This document shows, piece after piece, positions 6,584 through 13,784 of a DNA stretch of 22,762 nucleotides. This DNA is from an uncultured Ruminococcus sp. GTDB taxonomy: Bacteria > Bacillota > Clostridia > Oscillospirales > Ruminococcaceae. Location: NCBI GenBank assembly GCA_900539095.1, contig UQAR01000033.1:1-22762 (forward strand). Direction: 5' to 3'. The position numbers and the translations under genes are program-made. A model generated the notes under the pieces. The model was not told where the DNA came from and did no database searches. It saw nothing but the letters and a program-made list of their open reading frames with translations. Every line of letters begins with the position of its first letter. Position 1 is the stretch's first letter.

Positions 6584-6612
6584 ATTATACAAAATTTGCC
6601 CGATTTTGTCAA
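6584..6612 (-). promoter_or_regulatory. promoter of pilin gene 2
   Basis: Perfect consensus on the minus strand: TTGACA (6607-6612), 17 bases, TATAAT (6584-6589). Leader of about 53 bases. Confidence 0.8.
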
Positions 6613-6694
6613 GGAAAAGACAAGCAATGCCATTGATTTTTACCATTTATACAAAGCCAAGCTGGTAATATTGGTTATTTCATATATTTTAAGA

Positions 6695-6725
6695 CAAAAA
6701 AAGAACCGCTCATATGAGCGGTTCT
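6695..6725 (-). terminator. terminator of pilin gene 1
   Basis: Perfect 24-base palindrome, half-site AGAACCGCTCAT (6702-6725), followed on the minus strand by a run of seven T. It begins 12 bases after the stop codon of the pilin gene at 6738. Confidence 0.9.
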
Positions 6726-6737
6726 GAATTCCTCAAA

Positions 6738-7253
6738 TTATGAGTTCCAGCTTGATGAAGTATAAGCTGTTGAAGAGAATGCCTTGTTAGCCTTATCTGC
6801 ATCCTTACATGGGTTTGGATACTGACCAAGAACACCTGTTGAACCAGTTGCAGAGTTAACATCACACCACTGAGCGAACTTAACGCTACCGTCATTATTG
6901 ATCATATAGAGGCAGTAACCAGCACCGTCACCATTGTCCTTGAGTGCATTATAAACCGCTGCACCAAGCTTGCCCTTAGCATCAGCAGTTCCGCCGCCAA
7001 GCGAGCTATTAACCTTAGCTGCACCGCTCTGTGAAGCACCAGATGTTACTGATGTACCCTCAACGAGCATATCAGCAGCTTCGTTGTTTACAGTTGTGAA
7101 AACGAGCTTAGCGTTTGAGTTAGCTGTCTTGAGCTTTGACTTCTTTACATAGTTCATCATTGTAGGAACGAGGATAGCTGCAAGGATACCGATGATAGCG
7201 ATAACAACTACGAGCTCTACAAGGGTGAAACCTTTTCTGTTAGACTTCTTCAT
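6738..7253 (-). CDS. type IV pilin-like protein 1
   Basis: A 171-residue prepilin with leader MKKSNRKG, then G/FTLVE and a hydrophobic helix (VVVIAIIGILAAILVP). Its first 50 mature residues are nearly the same as those of the pilin at 6057-6524 (shared TANSNAK/SANSNAK and PTMM motifs). Both end with QWCDV and GQYPNP-like motifs, so the two arose by duplication. The C-terminal third is rich in Ser, Gly and Ala. The start at 7253 is chosen because GGAGGG lies 7 bases upstream; an earlier in-frame ATG at 7268 is itself part of that ribosome site. It has its own terminator, two candidate promoters and a structured leader of about 120 bases, unlike its paralogue. Likely exported, surface-exposed pilus subunit. 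Confidence 0.92.
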   Translation of the reverse strand: MKKSNRKGFTLVELVVVIAIIGILAAILVPTMMNYVKKSKLKTANSNAKLVFTTVNNEAADMLVEGTSVTSGASQSGAAKVNSSLGGGTADAKGKLGAAVYNALKDNGDGAGYCLYMINNDGSVKFAQWCDVNSATGSTGVLGQYPNPCKDADKANKAFSSTAYTSSSWNS

Positions 7254-7375
7254 AGAAAATCCCTCCATAATAAATTAAATAAATTTGTTTATAAAAGTGC
7301 CGCAAGCCGATTTAAGCAGCTACTTTCCAATAATTAAGTGGCTTTCGGAGTTCTTTGTGTTCTCCTTATCACCAT
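7254..7375 (-). promoter_or_regulatory. structured 5' leader of pilin gene 1
   Basis: About 120 untranslated bases with stacked pairing potential. CCGAAAGCC (7340-7348) pairs with GGCTTGCGG (7300-7308) with one mismatch, and TTAA/TTAA lies inside that stem. A GGAG/CTCC hairpin (7347-7365) sits just 5' and competes for the same C residues. GTG near 7372 can pair with CAC at 7297-7299. Mutually exclusive stems suggest a regulatory leader. It does not match the c-di-GMP-I or -II consensus as far as I can recall. Confidence 0.35.
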
Positions 7376-7381
7376 GATTAA

Positions 7382-7410
7382 AGTATACATCATCTTGTCC
7401 AAAATGTCAA
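7382..7410 (-). promoter_or_regulatory. proximal promoter of pilin gene 1
   Basis: On the minus strand: TTGACA (7405-7410), 17 bases, TATACT (7382-7387); start near 7375. Confidence 0.75.
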
Positions 7411-7516
7411 TAGTTTTTCAGATTTTTTCTCAACTTTGTTCAACTTGACGAAAATCACGTTTTCATTCAGGCAAATTGACGATTGATAACACTGTGTTGA
7501 CATTTTCATAAAAGTC

Positions 7517-7538
7517 TGTCACACACTTTGTCACACAC
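7517..7538. repeat. short tandem repeat upstream of pilin gene 1
   Basis: TGTCACACAC occurs twice (7517-7526 and 7529-7538) at a 12-base period, about 110 bases upstream of the proximal promoter and below the distal one. It could be a regulator site; nothing else supports this. Confidence 0.4.
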
Positions 7539-7571
7539 CTTTTTATGATGTATCACCTTACATCGTTCTTA

Positions 7572-7600
7572 ATTATATCTTAAAACAAATAAATTGTCAA
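7572..7600 (-). promoter_or_regulatory. distal promoter upstream of pilin gene 1
   Basis: Perfect consensus on the minus strand: TTGACA (7595-7600), 17 bases, TATAAT (7572-7577). It lies downstream of the solute-binding protein gene. Its transcript would reach pilin gene 1 with a leader of about 310 bases or make an unrecognised RNA. The rest of the 439-base gap at 7254-7692 holds no supportable gene, and no terminator is visible after 7693. Confidence 0.6.
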
Positions 7601-7692
7601 GACTTATTTAACAGTTTCGTTATTTTTGTGAACTCTGTACACTAATCGTGCGTTATAAAATACACTTTGCACTAATTGTTTCACACGTTTAA

Positions 7693-8961
7693 CTATTTAG
7701 ACAGTTCCACCATTTTATTATACAGATTTTCTGAGGCATTTCCTATCTCCGCTCTGCCATAATAAAGCGATTCGGAGGTGCTTATGAAAAGTTCGAGAAT
7801 GTCCTGATTTTCCAGCTTTGGCGACATTATTTCAAGATCATCTGAGGACGCCATCTTCTCGTTGGCTTTATATTCTATGCCGCCTAGCATATCCCTTGCC
7901 GCAAGTGCCTCAAGGGCTGCTTTTGACGCAGGCACGCCCTTTCCTGTGCCCTGTGCCAAAGCCATTTCCTCGCCGTTCACAAGATAGTCAAGGAGCTTTG
8001 CTGCCTCCTCAGGGGATTTTGAGGATTTCTTTATGGCATACACACTGGTAGGCTTTTTATACCAGCCGCTGCTCACTGCCTTTTTATGCTTTGGATAATC
8101 GCCGATAACAATATCAAAGCCAAGCTTTTGTACAGGCTCGCAATAATACTCGGCATCTGATATCCATGAGGCTACGCCGCCGACCAAGCACTTCTCAAAA
8201 TCGTTTCTGTCAAAATCCCAGGCAGGCTTTGTGACCTTTTTATTTAGCATTTCCTGATAAAAGCCAAGCATGAGCCTTACGTCCTCCAACGTATACTGGA
8301 ACTCGCCGCTGTCGGAAAACATTTTCCTGCCTGTGACCTGCTCCGCATACGCCACAGAGCTGAGATAAGCCGCCTTTTTCGTCATTTCAACAGGATACAC
8401 CTCGTCTGATTTCATAACCTCTGCCGCATTTATAAGGTCAGACCAATTTTCAGGCAGGCTCAGACCATAGCTGTCATACATCGTCTTATTATAGTAGAAG
8501 GTTATACAGTTCGTACCGGTAGGCAAGGCGTTAAGTTTGCCGTTTATCGTGCCGTATGCAAGGCTGTCATCATCAAAAGCTGACAGATTTATGTAGTCTG
8601 AAAGCTCATTAAGGTCATAAAAGCCCTCACCGTCAGGAGAATATTCATACAGCCAGTTATAGTTGAGCTGCATAACGTCGGCAGTGGTGTCGGAGAAAAA
8701 CTCAACGTCCATACGGGTCTTAAAGCCGTCGAAGTCGGCATATTCAGGTCTTATGACAACATTTTTGTTGCTGTTCTGATATGCTTTCAGACCCTCAAGC
8801 GTATATTCATTTCTCACGTCCTTGCCCCACCATGAGAAGGACACTTCCGTTTTCGTTTTATGCTCTACTCTGCGTTCAGGCAGCGAGCATCCGGTCATAA
8901 ATGCCGCTGTGCACAACGTGGCAGCAGTCAGGGCAGCACTTTTTACAATACGCTTTTTCAA
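7693..8961 (-). CDS. extracellular solute-binding lipoprotein (sugar ABC type)
   Basis: A 422-residue lipoprotein. The N-terminal signal KKRIVKSAALTAATL leads to a lipobox MTGC with Cys25. The mature part resembles family 1 carbohydrate-binding proteins of ABC importers (YNKTMYDSYGLSLPENWSDL near the middle, SGWYKKPTSVYAIKKSS and EAAKLLDYLVN towards the end). It would bind a sugar or oligosaccharide outside the membrane. It starts with TTG overlapping the TGA of the upstream sensor gene by four bases, with GAGGTG 8 bases before, so the two are translationally coupled. No permease or ATPase gene is adjacent. The protein may therefore feed a permease encoded elsewhere or serve as ligand receptor for the coupled sensor. 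The substrate is not predictable. Confidence 0.9.
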   Translation of the reverse strand: MKKRIVKSAALTAATLCTAAFMTGCSLPERRVEHKTKTEVSFSWWGKDVRNEYTLEGLKAYQNSNKNVVIRPEYADFDGFKTRMDVEFFSDTTADVMQLNYNWLYEYSPDGEGFYDLNELSDYINLSAFDDDSLAYGTINGKLNALPTGTNCITFYYNKTMYDSYGLSLPENWSDLINAAEVMKSDEVYPVEMTKKAAYLSSVAYAEQVTGRKMFSDSGEFQYTLEDVRLMLGFYQEMLNKKVTKPAWDFDRNDFEKCLVGGVASWISDAEYYCEPVQKLGFDIVIGDYPKHKKAVSSGWYKKPTSVYAIKKSSKSPEEAAKLLDYLVNGEEMALAQGTGKGVPASKAALEALAARDMLGGIEYKANEKMASSDDLEIMSPKLENQDILELFISTSESLYYGRAEIGNASENLYNKMVELSK

Positions 8962-10448
8962 CTGCTGCTCACCTCTTCCTCTCGTTTCTCAAACAGCACA
9001 GCTCTTCCGTCCTCGCTGTTTGCCGCCTCGTCACAGGCTTTTTCTGCCATATCAAGAAGTTCGTCATAATCGTCGCTTGACTCAGGATAAACAGCTGCAC
9101 CCACTGCACACTTTATATATCCCCTATCGCTGTCAAGGCAACAATCTTTCAGCTTATCGTTAAGCTCTTTGATCGCAGAACGCACGCTGCTGTAGGCTTT
9201 CACAAGGTCAAAATCCGTATGGTCTGTGAACATCACAAACTCGCCCTCGCTGAGGATACCGCAGACGTCGCCGCTCTTGTGATCCTCTTCAAGCATTTTT
9301 GCGACCTTTCTTTCCGCCTCTGCCACTATATCGTCGCCATAATTGAGCCTTATAAGCTCCAGATTTGTTATTTTCACGATAACAAATGCGATAGTCGAAC
9401 CTGAGATACAAGTTTCCATTTTATCCATAATGCTGTTTTCGGTATACTCGGCAGTGAAAAGCCCTGTATTTTCGTCAACTTTTGGATATTTGCCGAACTT
9501 AGGGTCGTTATCAGGGTCATTGTTTGAGGCTGACGCCGCAGAAACTGACACGAGTATGAATGCAAAAAGAATGAGTATCCCAAAGCATTTCAGACCTGTT
9601 CGCACATAGTGACGGACGGTATCAGACATATCCACTGTAGTGATGACCACCCAATCGTCACCGCAATCGTCAAGGGCACAGATAGTTGTCATATCCGACA
9701 CTGTGACCCCTGTGCCGCCGTCAAGAAACTTTTCCGTCTTATCGTCAAGCTTTCCGCCGACAACGCTCTTGCTGTCATTGGCATAGATTATCCTGCCCTC
9801 ATTATTGCACAGCAAGGTATTTATCTCGCTATAGTTATCAGAAGGCAGAAACACGAGGTCAAACTCGGTGGAGAACACAGAGGAGATAAAGATAAGCTGT
9901 TCATTTATCCTGCCTGCGAAATACACACGTTTATAGTTATCGTCCTCGCCTGTGAACCACTTTATCTTGCTGTCGCCCATAATTGCGGACACACGTTTGT
10001 ATATCTCATCGTCGAAGATATCCTTTGTGCCGTCGGTTATCTTGCCAACGTTATGCTCATTGCTGCTGACGATACCAAAGTCGGTATAGTTGCCCAGCGT
10101 GCTAAGCTCTATGAGCTTTTCGGTCAGGTCTTTTTCCTCGCTGAGCACTGCGAACTCGCTTTTTGAGGTATCGGAAGGGTCATACTTTGCGTAATCCTCA
10201 TTGCCCATGATAAGCTTGGCGGTATCCTCCATTTTATCCATAAAGGCGGATATATTCTGGTTAGCCTCGGCATTTATGGCGGAGCAAAGCTGAGCCTCCT
10301 TTTTGAATGCGTTCACGCCGCTGTAATAGCAGGCACACGCATACACAAGCAGACAAGCAACAAACAGCACTAACACGCTTGTTTTCAAAATAGATCTTCT
10401 ATATTTTTTTATTTTATCATACAGTTCAAAATCAGCAGAGCTTTTCAA
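8958..10448 (-). CDS. membrane sensor with Cache-like and degenerate GGDEF domains
   Basis: About 496 residues. One membrane segment lies near residues 23-45, followed by an extracellular region of about 235 residues of the double-Cache kind. A second membrane segment lies near 285-305, followed by a C-terminal GGDEF-like domain (~330-490). The signature is SEGEF instead of GGDEF, and the first metal-binding Asp position reads K-I-T-N, so cyclase activity is unlikely; GTP binding or partner signalling is possible. The start is taken as TTG at 10448, 8 bases after GAGGTG, the same spacing as the next gene. TTG at 10454 is the alternative but sits too close to the ribosome site. It is coupled by overlap to the solute-binding lipoprotein, suggesting a receptor-sensor pair. 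Confidence 0.85.
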   Translation of the reverse strand: MKSSADFELYDKIKKYRRSILKTSVLVLFVACLLVYACACYYSGVNAFKKEAQLCSAINAEANQNISAFMDKMEDTAKLIMGNEDYAKYDPSDTSKSEFAVLSEEKDLTEKLIELSTLGNYTDFGIVSSNEHNVGKITDGTKDIFDDEIYKRVSAIMGDSKIKWFTGEDDNYKRVYFAGRINEQLIFISSVFSTEFDLVFLPSDNYSEINTLLCNNEGRIIYANDSKSVVGGKLDDKTEKFLDGGTGVTVSDMTTICALDDCGDDWVVITTVDMSDTVRHYVRTGLKCFGILILFAFILVSVSAASASNNDPDNDPKFGKYPKVDENTGLFTAEYTENSIMDKMETCISGSTIAFVIVKITNLELIRLNYGDDIVAEAERKVAKMLEEDHKSGDVCGILSEGEFVMFTDHTDFDLVKAYSSVRSAIKELNDKLKDCCLDSDRGYIKCAVGAAVYPESSDDYDELLDMAEKACDEAANSEDGRAVLFEKREEEVSSS

Positions 10449-10490
10449 AAGCAACTCACCTCTTGGTCTAAATCATTACAATCATTATTA

Positions 10491-10499
10491 ATTATAACA
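10491..10499 (-). promoter_or_regulatory. extended -10 promoter of the sensor-lipoprotein operon
   Basis: TGTTATAAT on the minus strand (TATAAT at 10491-10496 with an upstream TG), about 43 bases before the start codon. The -35 region is poor, as is common for extended -10 promoters. Confidence 0.5.
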
Positions 10500-10533
10500 C
10501 ATTAGCCCATAAAATAAGTGATTTTTTTGTTAA

Positions 10534-10803
10534 TTATTGCTCAATTTGTAATGTACGTTTTGAGTTTTTCGCAAACTCGCAGCGTTGTTTCTTTTTCAGC
10601 TCCGCCTCAAAAAGCGACACTGCTGCCCAAGCGGCTGTCAGGACGATGCCTGCTGCGAACACTGCACCCATATTTCTTTCGGCGGCTGCAAGGAGCACGA
10701 AAAACAGCACCATTCGCATTATGGTTTTCATAAGCCACCTTTCGCCGCCTAACCCTGCAATGACTATAAACACATTCATCGCTACTATCCATATCATTTT
10801 CAC
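10534..10803 (-). CDS. small hypothetical membrane protein
   Basis: 89 residues from a GTG at 10803, or 87 from the ATG at 10797; GAGG lies 6-7 bases before the GTG, which favours it. Residues 2-19 and roughly 25-62 are hydrophobic and could form two or three membrane helices. The C-terminal tail is basic and polar (ELKKKQR). I do not recognise the family. It precedes the sensor-lipoprotein operon in the same direction, but about 85 bases with an extended -10 box separate them. Coding potential rests on the ribosome site and hydrophobic pattern only. Confidence 0.5.
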   Translation of the reverse strand: MKMIWIVAMNVFIVIAGLGGERWLMKTIMRMVLFFVLLAAAERNMGAVFAAGIVLTAAWAAVSLFEAELKKKQRCEFAKNSKRTLQIEQ

Positions 10804-11052
10804 ACACTTCCTCGTTTTTTATTTTTTCGGGGCTGTATGTATAATACCACAGCAGAAAGATTTTGAGGGGTAATTTTTTGGACAGCAAGTTTTTTTGTCG
10901 ATATGCACAGATAAGAACGTTTGTTTTGATGACTTTTCTACAAATCCAAAAGACCCCGTGGCAAAAGCCGCAGGGTCTTTCAGAGAAGTAAGAAGTATAA
11001 TATGAAGAAAAAATTATGAATGGGGAATGCGTAAGTTATGTATTTTCCCATA

Positions 11053-11105
11053 TCATTTCACTTTTGCCGCACTCTGAAAATTCAGAGCACAGCGTTATGA
11101 AATGA
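11053..11105. repeat. nested inverted repeat
   Basis: Outer arms TCATTTCA and TGAAATGA (8 bp) enclose an inner hairpin CTCTGA-AAAT-TCAGAG, with partly complementary G/C-rich stretches between. No T tract follows on either strand, so it is not a usual terminator. It could be a small mobile-type element or a structured RNA. Confidence 0.5.
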
Positions 11106-11353
11106 AAAGAAGAATGAAGGAAAATTATATATGAAAACTCATTATGAGTAATTGGTTGACGGAACTTTCAGCAAGCTCTCAAAGCTTTTGCCTGAGGTCT
11201 TTCACGGTGTTCCTCTGACCTTGTATATATAATACCTTTTCAATATGATAGTTTTATGAAAAGACACTGAAAATAAGCTGATAAGAATGGCAAAGTGGTT
11301 TTCACTATACAATATCCACATATAGGAATTAGATTATTTGTCCAATATGCAAA

Positions 11354-11382
11354 TAGACAATATTTTGTATTTATGTTATAAT
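11354..11382 (+). promoter_or_regulatory. promoter of the metzincin-lipoprotein operon
   Basis: TAGACA, 17 bases, TATAAT with an upstream TG (extended -10). The start near 11389 lies inside the longest open frame, which shows that translation begins at 11416 and not at 11338. Confidence 0.65.
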
Positions 11383-11415
11383 ATATGCAATATTAGCAAG
11401 GAGATAAAAATAGTT

Positions 11416-12156
11416 ATGTTGAAGAAAATAATAACACCAATCACAATATGCCTAATAAGCTTTGTATCTATCTTTCCTATTAATGCAAGTGCCGCCAAAT
11501 CAACATTGCGACTTAAAATTTATGAAACTAACAGCTTTATAACTAAAAATGGTGTTCCAAATGCCTTTTATGACAGTATTGATAATCCGATGCGTGCAGT
11601 TAGCGGCATGTATTACGTCTGCTTTGGGATTAATATCAAATATGACTTCAGCAATCAGTATAATATAACAAATAAAGTAATTGAAAATTGTTCTTATATC
11701 AGCGGCAGTAATTATACTAATTATTGTAATCACGAAACCAATTCAAGCTGTAATAATTCTGGACCATATCACCATAATAATGGAGTGTATTTAATGAGCC
11801 AGAATTTACCGCAATATGATGTTGTATTAAATGCTCGACTGTTATTAACTGCCAATAATCTTTGCTGCAAGAGTGGATCCGAACACATTGGTGTAAGAGG
11901 ATTGGCTAATTCTAATTACAATACACTAATAGTTCAAGATTACGAAACTCCAAAAGGAATAAACACTCTTAAAAGTGTAATTGCACATGAAATTGGACAC
12001 CTTTACGGTGCAAAAGACCATGGAACAGACATGAATAATGCTAATTGTATTTATGGCAGTAAGCGTTATTCAGAGTCAGTAATGAATAATATGACAATAT
12101 GTGACGAATGCAAAAAAGTAATAAGAGATAATTCATCACGTTTTGCACACGATTAA
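11416..12156 (+). CDS. secreted metzincin-like zinc metallopeptidase
   Basis: 246 residues with a signal peptide (MLKKIITPITICLISF... ending NASAA). The catalytic motif is HEIGHLYGAKDH at residues 191-202. His191 and His195 are zinc ligands, Glu192 is the base and Gly198 is the conserved glycine. Position 201, where the third ligand is expected, is Asp, with His following at 202, as in the Asp-type zincins such as snapalysin. A Met-turn (SVM, Met223) follows 22 residues later, which argues for a metzincin. The C-terminal CDEC and several earlier Cys suggest disulphides. The start at 11416 follows AAGGAG. The gene is visibly AT-rich compared with metG and the radA block, hinting at transfer. 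It is co-transcribed with the lipoprotein 15 bases downstream. Confidence 0.82.
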   Translation: MLKKIITPITICLISFVSIFPINASAAKSTLRLKIYETNSFITKNGVPNAFYDSIDNPMRAVSGMYYVCFGINIKYDFSNQYNITNKVIENCSYISGSNYTNYCNHETNSSCNNSGPYHHNNGVYLMSQNLPQYDVVLNARLLLTANNLCCKSGSEHIGVRGLANSNYNTLIVQDYETPKGINTLKSVIAHEIGHLYGAKDHGTDMNNANCIYGSKRYSESVMNNMTICDECKKVIRDNSSRFAHD

Positions 12157-12171
12157 AAAGGAGGCACTATT

Positions 12172-12825
12172 ATGAGAACAAAATTATTATCAACATTGGT
12201 TTTGTCAACTACATTGATAGCAGCTTTTTCAGGCTGTGGCAGCACTGCGGCTGACTCTTCACAACCAAAATCAAAAAACAACACCACTTCCTCAGTGGTC
12301 ACAACTGATACAAATAACAGTGGGATAATTGCAGACGGATACGTTGAGCCTATAAGTTTTGATAACGCTGACGCTATGCTTGAAAGCGAGGAATTGAGAA
12401 ATTACCTTGAGAAATATCAAATGGATATTCCTCAGGAAAAAGTAAAAGAATATCTTCTGCCCGATTTTAGCAGCGATTTTAAAATCAATAACTGCTCTCT
12501 TTCAGACGTATTTATTGACTACGAGGTAGTAAACGAGCAGGATAACAAGATATATTATGTGGAGATAAGCTTTCTTAACAAGATAACCTATGAAGAGCTA
12601 TGCGATCAAATGGGATACAGCAGATTCGACACTGACCCGACGGCTTGTCCCGTGGCGGAAACTGTTACGAATTATCCTGAAAAGAAATACACCATTGTCA
12701 CCAATAAATATGATGAACATATCCTGCTGTCCGGTGTCACAAAGAATGACCTTGATTACTCTGTGACCTGCTCATCAGACAATGTTGATGACCTTATGAA
12801 CTTTACTGACTCCATAAACATATGA
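12172..12825 (+). CDS. hypothetical lipoprotein
   Basis: 217 residues with a lipoprotein signal ending FSGC (Cys22), then a Ser/Thr/Asn-rich linker (about 23-55) and an acidic globular part of some 160 residues that I do not recognise. AGGAGG precedes the ATG. It follows the metzincin gene by 15 bases and ends at a terminator, so the two form an operon. A membrane-anchored partner, substrate or inhibitor of the secreted protease is a reasonable guess from context only. It has no HExxH motif of its own. Confidence 0.8.
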   Translation: MRTKLLSTLVLSTTLIAAFSGCGSTAADSSQPKSKNNTTSSVVTTDTNNSGIIADGYVEPISFDNADAMLESEELRNYLEKYQMDIPQEKVKEYLLPDFSSDFKINNCSLSDVFIDYEVVNEQDNKIYYVEISFLNKITYEELCDQMGYSRFDTDPTACPVAETVTNYPEKKYTIVTNKYDEHILLSGVTKNDLDYSVTCSSDNVDDLMNFTDSINI

Positions 12826-12852
12826 AAAAGCAGCCTTTAAGGCTGCTTTTTT
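12825..12852. terminator. bidirectional terminator
   Basis: AAAAAGCAGCC pairs with GGCTGCTTTTT across TTTAA, with six T on the plus strand and five A upstream. It separates the lipoprotein gene from the convergent AraC-GGDEF gene. Confidence 0.9.
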
Positions 12853-12856
12853 CGTT

Positions 12857-13702
12857 CTACTGATTCTTCGCAAAATGCACCTCTCCGTCATTTCTCGCAA
12901 AGCTTATGACCTCATCAAAGTCATGACAGAGCATCGAATATTTCAGCGGCTTTCTTATCATCACCGCTCCCGACCTTATGGATACCGGCACTGTGCCGCC
13001 CTTGTATGCAGTTTGGGCACCGTTTTTCTCCATGACTGCTTTCGCTATCTTTGTCACCTTTTCAACATCGTCAAGCCCTGTGACCATAACAAACTCGTCA
13101 CCGCCTATCCTCAGAACAGGCATATCTTCCCCTGCGGCGGCGTTTATCCTTTTAAGGCTCTCAAGTATCACCTTGTCCCCTGCCTCTCTGCTTATTTCAT
13201 CGTTTATCCTCATCAGTCCCACAATGTCAAAGCACAATACATATGTGCCTGTTCTCTCGTTAAGATAATCAAAAAGTTCAGTTACGTCAAATTTCTTGTT
13301 GCCCATATAATATGCTCCTTTTAAATAGTCACGGTTGAGCTTTGGAAAAAGTCCGCAGCTCTTGTTCCACTCTTTCTTGAACACCGAGGGTGCAACGCCC
13401 CACTGCTTTGTGAACGCTCTTGTGAAAACCTCGTGGGAATTGTACTGATACTTCATGGCGATATCCATGACGGTCATATCAGTATTGAGAAGATCTATCC
13501 CTGCATTGGTGAGCCGCCTTTTTGAAATATACTCTTTAAGGCTTGTATGCGTGGCGTATCTCCACAATTTCTGAAGTGCCGAAAGCGAGCAATAGCACAC
13601 TGCCGCTATATCCTCCTGCGTGAACTCACTGCACAGATTGTGTTCGATATAATCAAGTGCTGTGGTGAAAATACAGAAATTGTTCCGGTCTTCCTTTCTC
13701 AT
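12857..13702 (-). CDS. AraC-type regulator fused to a GGDEF domain
   Basis: 281 residues, no membrane segment. Residues ~12-115 form an AraC/XylS double helix-turn-helix (FTQEDIAAVCYCSLSALQKL, then MDIAMKYQYNSHEVFTRAF, the classic second recognition helix). Residues ~140-281 are a GGDEF domain: FDI with Asp159 at the metal site, INDE, and an intact RIGGDEF (GGDEF at 200-204). No RxxD inhibitory site is seen where expected. The cyclase part is short and the residue aligned with the phosphate-binding Lys is not Lys, so activity is uncertain. The DNA-binding domain is N-terminal, the reverse of most AraC proteins. GAGGGG precedes the start, and a perfect palindrome AGTAACGTTACT lies 23 bases upstream. 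Confidence 0.88.
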   Translation of the reverse strand: MRKEDRNNFCIFTTALDYIEHNLCSEFTQEDIAAVCYCSLSALQKLWRYATHTSLKEYISKRRLTNAGIDLLNTDMTVMDIAMKYQYNSHEVFTRAFTKQWGVAPSVFKKEWNKSCGLFPKLNRDYLKGAYYMGNKKFDVTELFDYLNERTGTYVLCFDIVGLMRINDEISREAGDKVILESLKRINAAAGEDMPVLRIGGDEFVMVTGLDDVEKVTKIAKAVMEKNGAQTAYKGGTVPVSIRSGAVMIRKPLKYSMLCHDFDEVISFARNDGEVHFAKNQ

Positions 13703-13724
13703 TCCCCTGCCCCCTCGTATATAT

Positions 13725-13736
13725 AGTAACGTTACT
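13725..13736. promoter_or_regulatory. palindrome upstream of the AraC-GGDEF gene
   Basis: AGTAACGTTACT is a perfect 12-base dyad between the start codon and likely -10 boxes (TATACT on the minus strand, 13745-13750). It is a candidate operator, but AraC-type proteins more often bind direct repeats, so the binder is open. Confidence 0.4.
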
Positions 13737-13784
13737 GTACTTATAGTATAGCATACTTTTCATGGCTGTGCTTGATTTTTTGAG

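Larger units (their letters stand above)
10804..11415. other. 612-base intergenic region, no gene supported
   Basis: Contents: (i) a stem-loop at 10948-10980 (AAAGACCC...GGGTCTTT, AAAA loop) with weak T runs, better on the minus strand; (ii) a nested inverted repeat at 11053-11105; (iii) a small palindrome ACTCAT/ATGAGT at 11137-11149; (iv) the promoter of the metzincin gene at 11354-11382. Short frames are broken by stops; a minus-strand stretch around 11150-11215 reads like a coding relic but has an internal stop. Confidence 0.6.

Noticed and set aside
7254..7375. Known c-di-GMP riboswitch (class I or II) in the pilin leader
   Set aside because: The conserved core segments I remember for these classes are not present. 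The leader is reported only as structured and unclassified.
7390..7509. 39-codon minus-strand frame starting MKMSTQ between the two pilin promoters
   Set aside because: No ribosome site, unremarkable composition, and it runs over the proximal promoter's -35 and -10 region.
11150..11215. Minus-strand stretch that reads like coding (RNTVKDLRQKL, stop, ELAESSVNQ)
   Set aside because: Too short, interrupted by a stop, and no recognisable family. Noted as a possible relic only.
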